From the NCBI RefSeq assembly GCF_033542235.1, contig NZ_JAWRCU010000026.1:1-61955 (forward strand): 61,955 nucleotides of DNA. Reading direction: 5' to 3'. Shown here piece by piece: positions 60,615-61,955 of this stretch. The position numbers and the translations under genes are program-made. A model generated the notes under the pieces. It worked only from the letters and a program-made list of their open reading frames with translations, was not told the DNA's origin and did not search any database. This stretch comes from JAWRCU01 sp033542235. GTDB lineage: Bacteria; Pseudomonadota; Alphaproteobacteria; Rhizobiales; Rhizobiaceae. Numbering within the stretch: position 1 is the first letter of the stretch; each line of letters starts with the position of its first letter.

Positions 60615-61628
60615 TCAGGCGACGCTGCGGTCGACGAGATCCGGATAGTGACGCAGCGCCACGTCCGGATGCGAGCGCAGCCGGCTTTTCAGCACGTTCA
60701 AACCGACGCCGCGGAACAGCGGATTCTTCGGATCGCTCGCCGGCCCCCGCGCTTCGGCCGCAAGGTCAGGGGGCAGATCGAACAACGGGATCGTCGCATC
60801 GAGCCGCGCGCTGAAGAAGAACGGCACCGAATAGCGCTCGACTCCCGGCGGCGGCGTCACCACGCGATGCACCGTGGCGCTGAGATATCCGTTGGAGGCA
60901 AGTTCCAGAAGCTCGCCGATATTGACCACCAGCGTGTCGGGGATCGGGTCGACGTCAACCCATTCGTGGTCGTACTCCACCTGCAGCCCCTTGTGCTCAT
61001 CCTGCAGAAGCAGCGTCAGGAAACCCCCATCCTTGTGCGCGCCAACGCCCTGATCATCTCCGGTCGCATGGCGGCCGGCATAGCGCACGATCTTCATGCG
61101 GTGGTTCGGCATTCCCGAATAGGTCGGTTCCAGCGCGTTCTCCGGCTGGTCGAGCGACAAGGCGAAAGCCTTGAGAAGCCGGATTGCGACCGCCGTCGCC
61201 CGGACCTGCCATGCGGTAAGCGCCTCCCGCAGACCGGGGAGCCTCTTCGGCCACTGATTCGGTCCCTGCAGCCTCGTCCAGACCGGAAGCCCGGGCCGCT
61301 GGGGAATCGGCGGCCGCTCGACGCCTACGTCCAGCTGCTCGCGCCAATCGGCCTTGCCGCGCGTGCGTTCGCCACCAAGCCGCGTATAGCCTCGAAAATG
61401 CGGCGACTTCACCATCTCGATCGCCAGCTTGTCCGCCTCGGGCAGCGCGAAGAACGCTCGTGCCGCGGCGAGCACGTCGCGTGCCTCGCCGCCCGGAATT
61501 CCGTGCCCGGCAAGATAGAAGAAGCCGACATCGCGGGCTGCCGACCGGAGGTCTGCCAGGAACATCCGCCGCTGCGGGCCGCCTTGGTCGAAGCGGGCCA
61601 GATCAAGAATCGGGACTATCCTGGGCAT
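60615..61628 (-). CDS. 2-oxoglutarate/Fe(II)-dependent oxygenase (isopenicillin N synthase-like)
   Basis: A 337-residue 2OG-Fe(II) dioxygenase. The N-terminal DIOX_N part (about 1-110) includes ARDVGFFYLAGHGIP. The iron motif is HKDGG in GVGAHKDGGFLTLLL (about 215), with the distal His in GYLSATVHRVVTP (about 270) and the 2OG-binding R-x-S in ERYSVPFFF. The substrate is unknown. The start ATG 61628 has AAGGAGC; the longer frame upstream has no ribosome site. It lies between the initiator tRNA and the sRNA. Confidence 0.87.
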   Translation of the reverse strand: MPRIVPILDLARFDQGGPQRRMFLADLRSAARDVGFFYLAGHGIPGGEARDVLAAARAFFALPEADKLAIEMVKSPHFRGYTRLGGERTRGKADWREQLDVGVERPPIPQRPGLPVWTRLQGPNQWPKRLPGLREALTAWQVRATAVAIRLLKAFALSLDQPENALEPTYSGMPNHRMKIVRYAGRHATGDDQGVGAHKDGGFLTLLLQDEHKGLQVEYDHEWVDVDPIPDTLVVNIGELLELASNGYLSATVHRVVTPPPGVERYSVPFFFSARLDATIPLFDLPPDLAAEARGPASDPKNPLFRGVGLNVLKSRLRSHPDVALRHYPDLVDRSVA

Positions 61629-61803
61629 TTCGCTTGCTCCTTGGCCCACCAAAGCCCCCGCATGAAAGGACACGGTGCCATGAGCGCCTCCTGCAACCAA
61701 GGAACGCAACCACAGGATCGCAGTTGCCGGGAGCAAGCCGGCACTCTTCAATGGCGCCACGCAGGAAGGTTTTTGCCGAAGGGCTACGACGTGCCCTAAA
61801 CGC

Positions 61804-61826
61804 AAAAAGCCCCGCATTGGCGGGGC
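61804..61826 (-). terminator. Terminator of the initiator tRNA gene
   Basis: On the minus strand GCCCCGC (61826-61820) and GCGGGGC (61815-61809) form a stem with a four-base loop, followed by five U. It lies ten bases past the CCA end of the tRNA. Confidence 0.85.
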
Positions 61827-61836
61827 GATTTTGGTT

Positions 61837-61913
<77 letters not shown>

Positions 61914-61955
61914 TCACCGGCAAGACGTCGGTGTTTGCCGACGCAATTCAGGTTC

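Overview
The window looks like chromosomal DNA of a Hyphomicrobiales (Rhizobiales) bacterium, most likely a Mesorhizobium-type Phyllobacteriaceae. The basis is inference from content: high GC, the rhizobial rha gene set, pca genes controlled by PcaQ, many solute-binding ABC importers, an AbcR-type sRNA, and several families of palindromic intergenic repeats with CTCCCC/GGGGAG arms that are common in these genomes. No single sequence proves the genus.

Regions. (1) 1-10.8 kb: the end of an IS110-like transposase, then a divergent L-rhamnose module: rhaR-T-P-Q-S-K on the minus strand and rhaD-rhaI on the plus strand around a shared operator region. (2) 11-14.3 kb: an Rrf2 regulator with a palindrome on its own promoter, an FAD/NAD(P)-binding protein, a luciferase-like monooxygenase and a 50-residue membrane peptide. 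(3) 14.7-21 kb: a peptide-type ABC importer operon that ends in an L-2-amino-thiazoline-4-carboxylate hydrolase-like protein, followed by a cupin. (4) 21.4-28.7 kb: a sugar (acid) operon, minus strand: Gfo/Idh/MocA oxidoreductase, FrcABC-type importer, GntR regulator, rhamnose-type mutarotase and altronate dehydratase. It is led by a remnant of an IS91-type transposase. (5) 29-32.8 kb: a PQQ-type propeller protein, a lysine 6-dehydrogenase-like enzyme and an Lrp regulator. (6) 32.9-45.7 kb: an aromatic (lignin monomer) island: aldehyde dehydrogenase, coniferyl-alcohol-dehydrogenase-like SDR, a five-gene branched-chain-type importer, pobA, pcaBGHC and divergent pcaQ. (7) 46-55.2 kb: a patatin lipoprotein, cystathionine beta-synthase and gamma-lyase, an MFS transporter bracketed by hairpins, an unknown serine-hydrolase-like protein, acireductone synthase (mtnC), an XRE-cupin regulator and a protein that is 43% methionine. 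(8) 55.7-61.9 kb: an RND efflux pump pair, an AbcR-like sRNA, a 2-oxoglutarate/Fe(II) oxygenase and initiator tRNA-Met.

The modules fit a soil or plant-associated scavenger: rhamnose, other sugars, peptides and lignin-derived aromatics are each served by an ABC importer plus catabolic enzymes plus a local regulator. Rhamnose is imported by RhaSTPQ, isomerised by RhaI, phosphorylated by RhaK and cleaved by RhaD. Monolignol-type alcohols and aldehydes would be oxidised by the SDR and aldehyde dehydrogenase. PobA yields protocatechuate, which PcaHG, PcaB and PcaC carry to the enol-lactone; pcaD and the later steps are not in the window. The most unusual single gene is the Met-rich, Cys-containing protein at 54841-55221.
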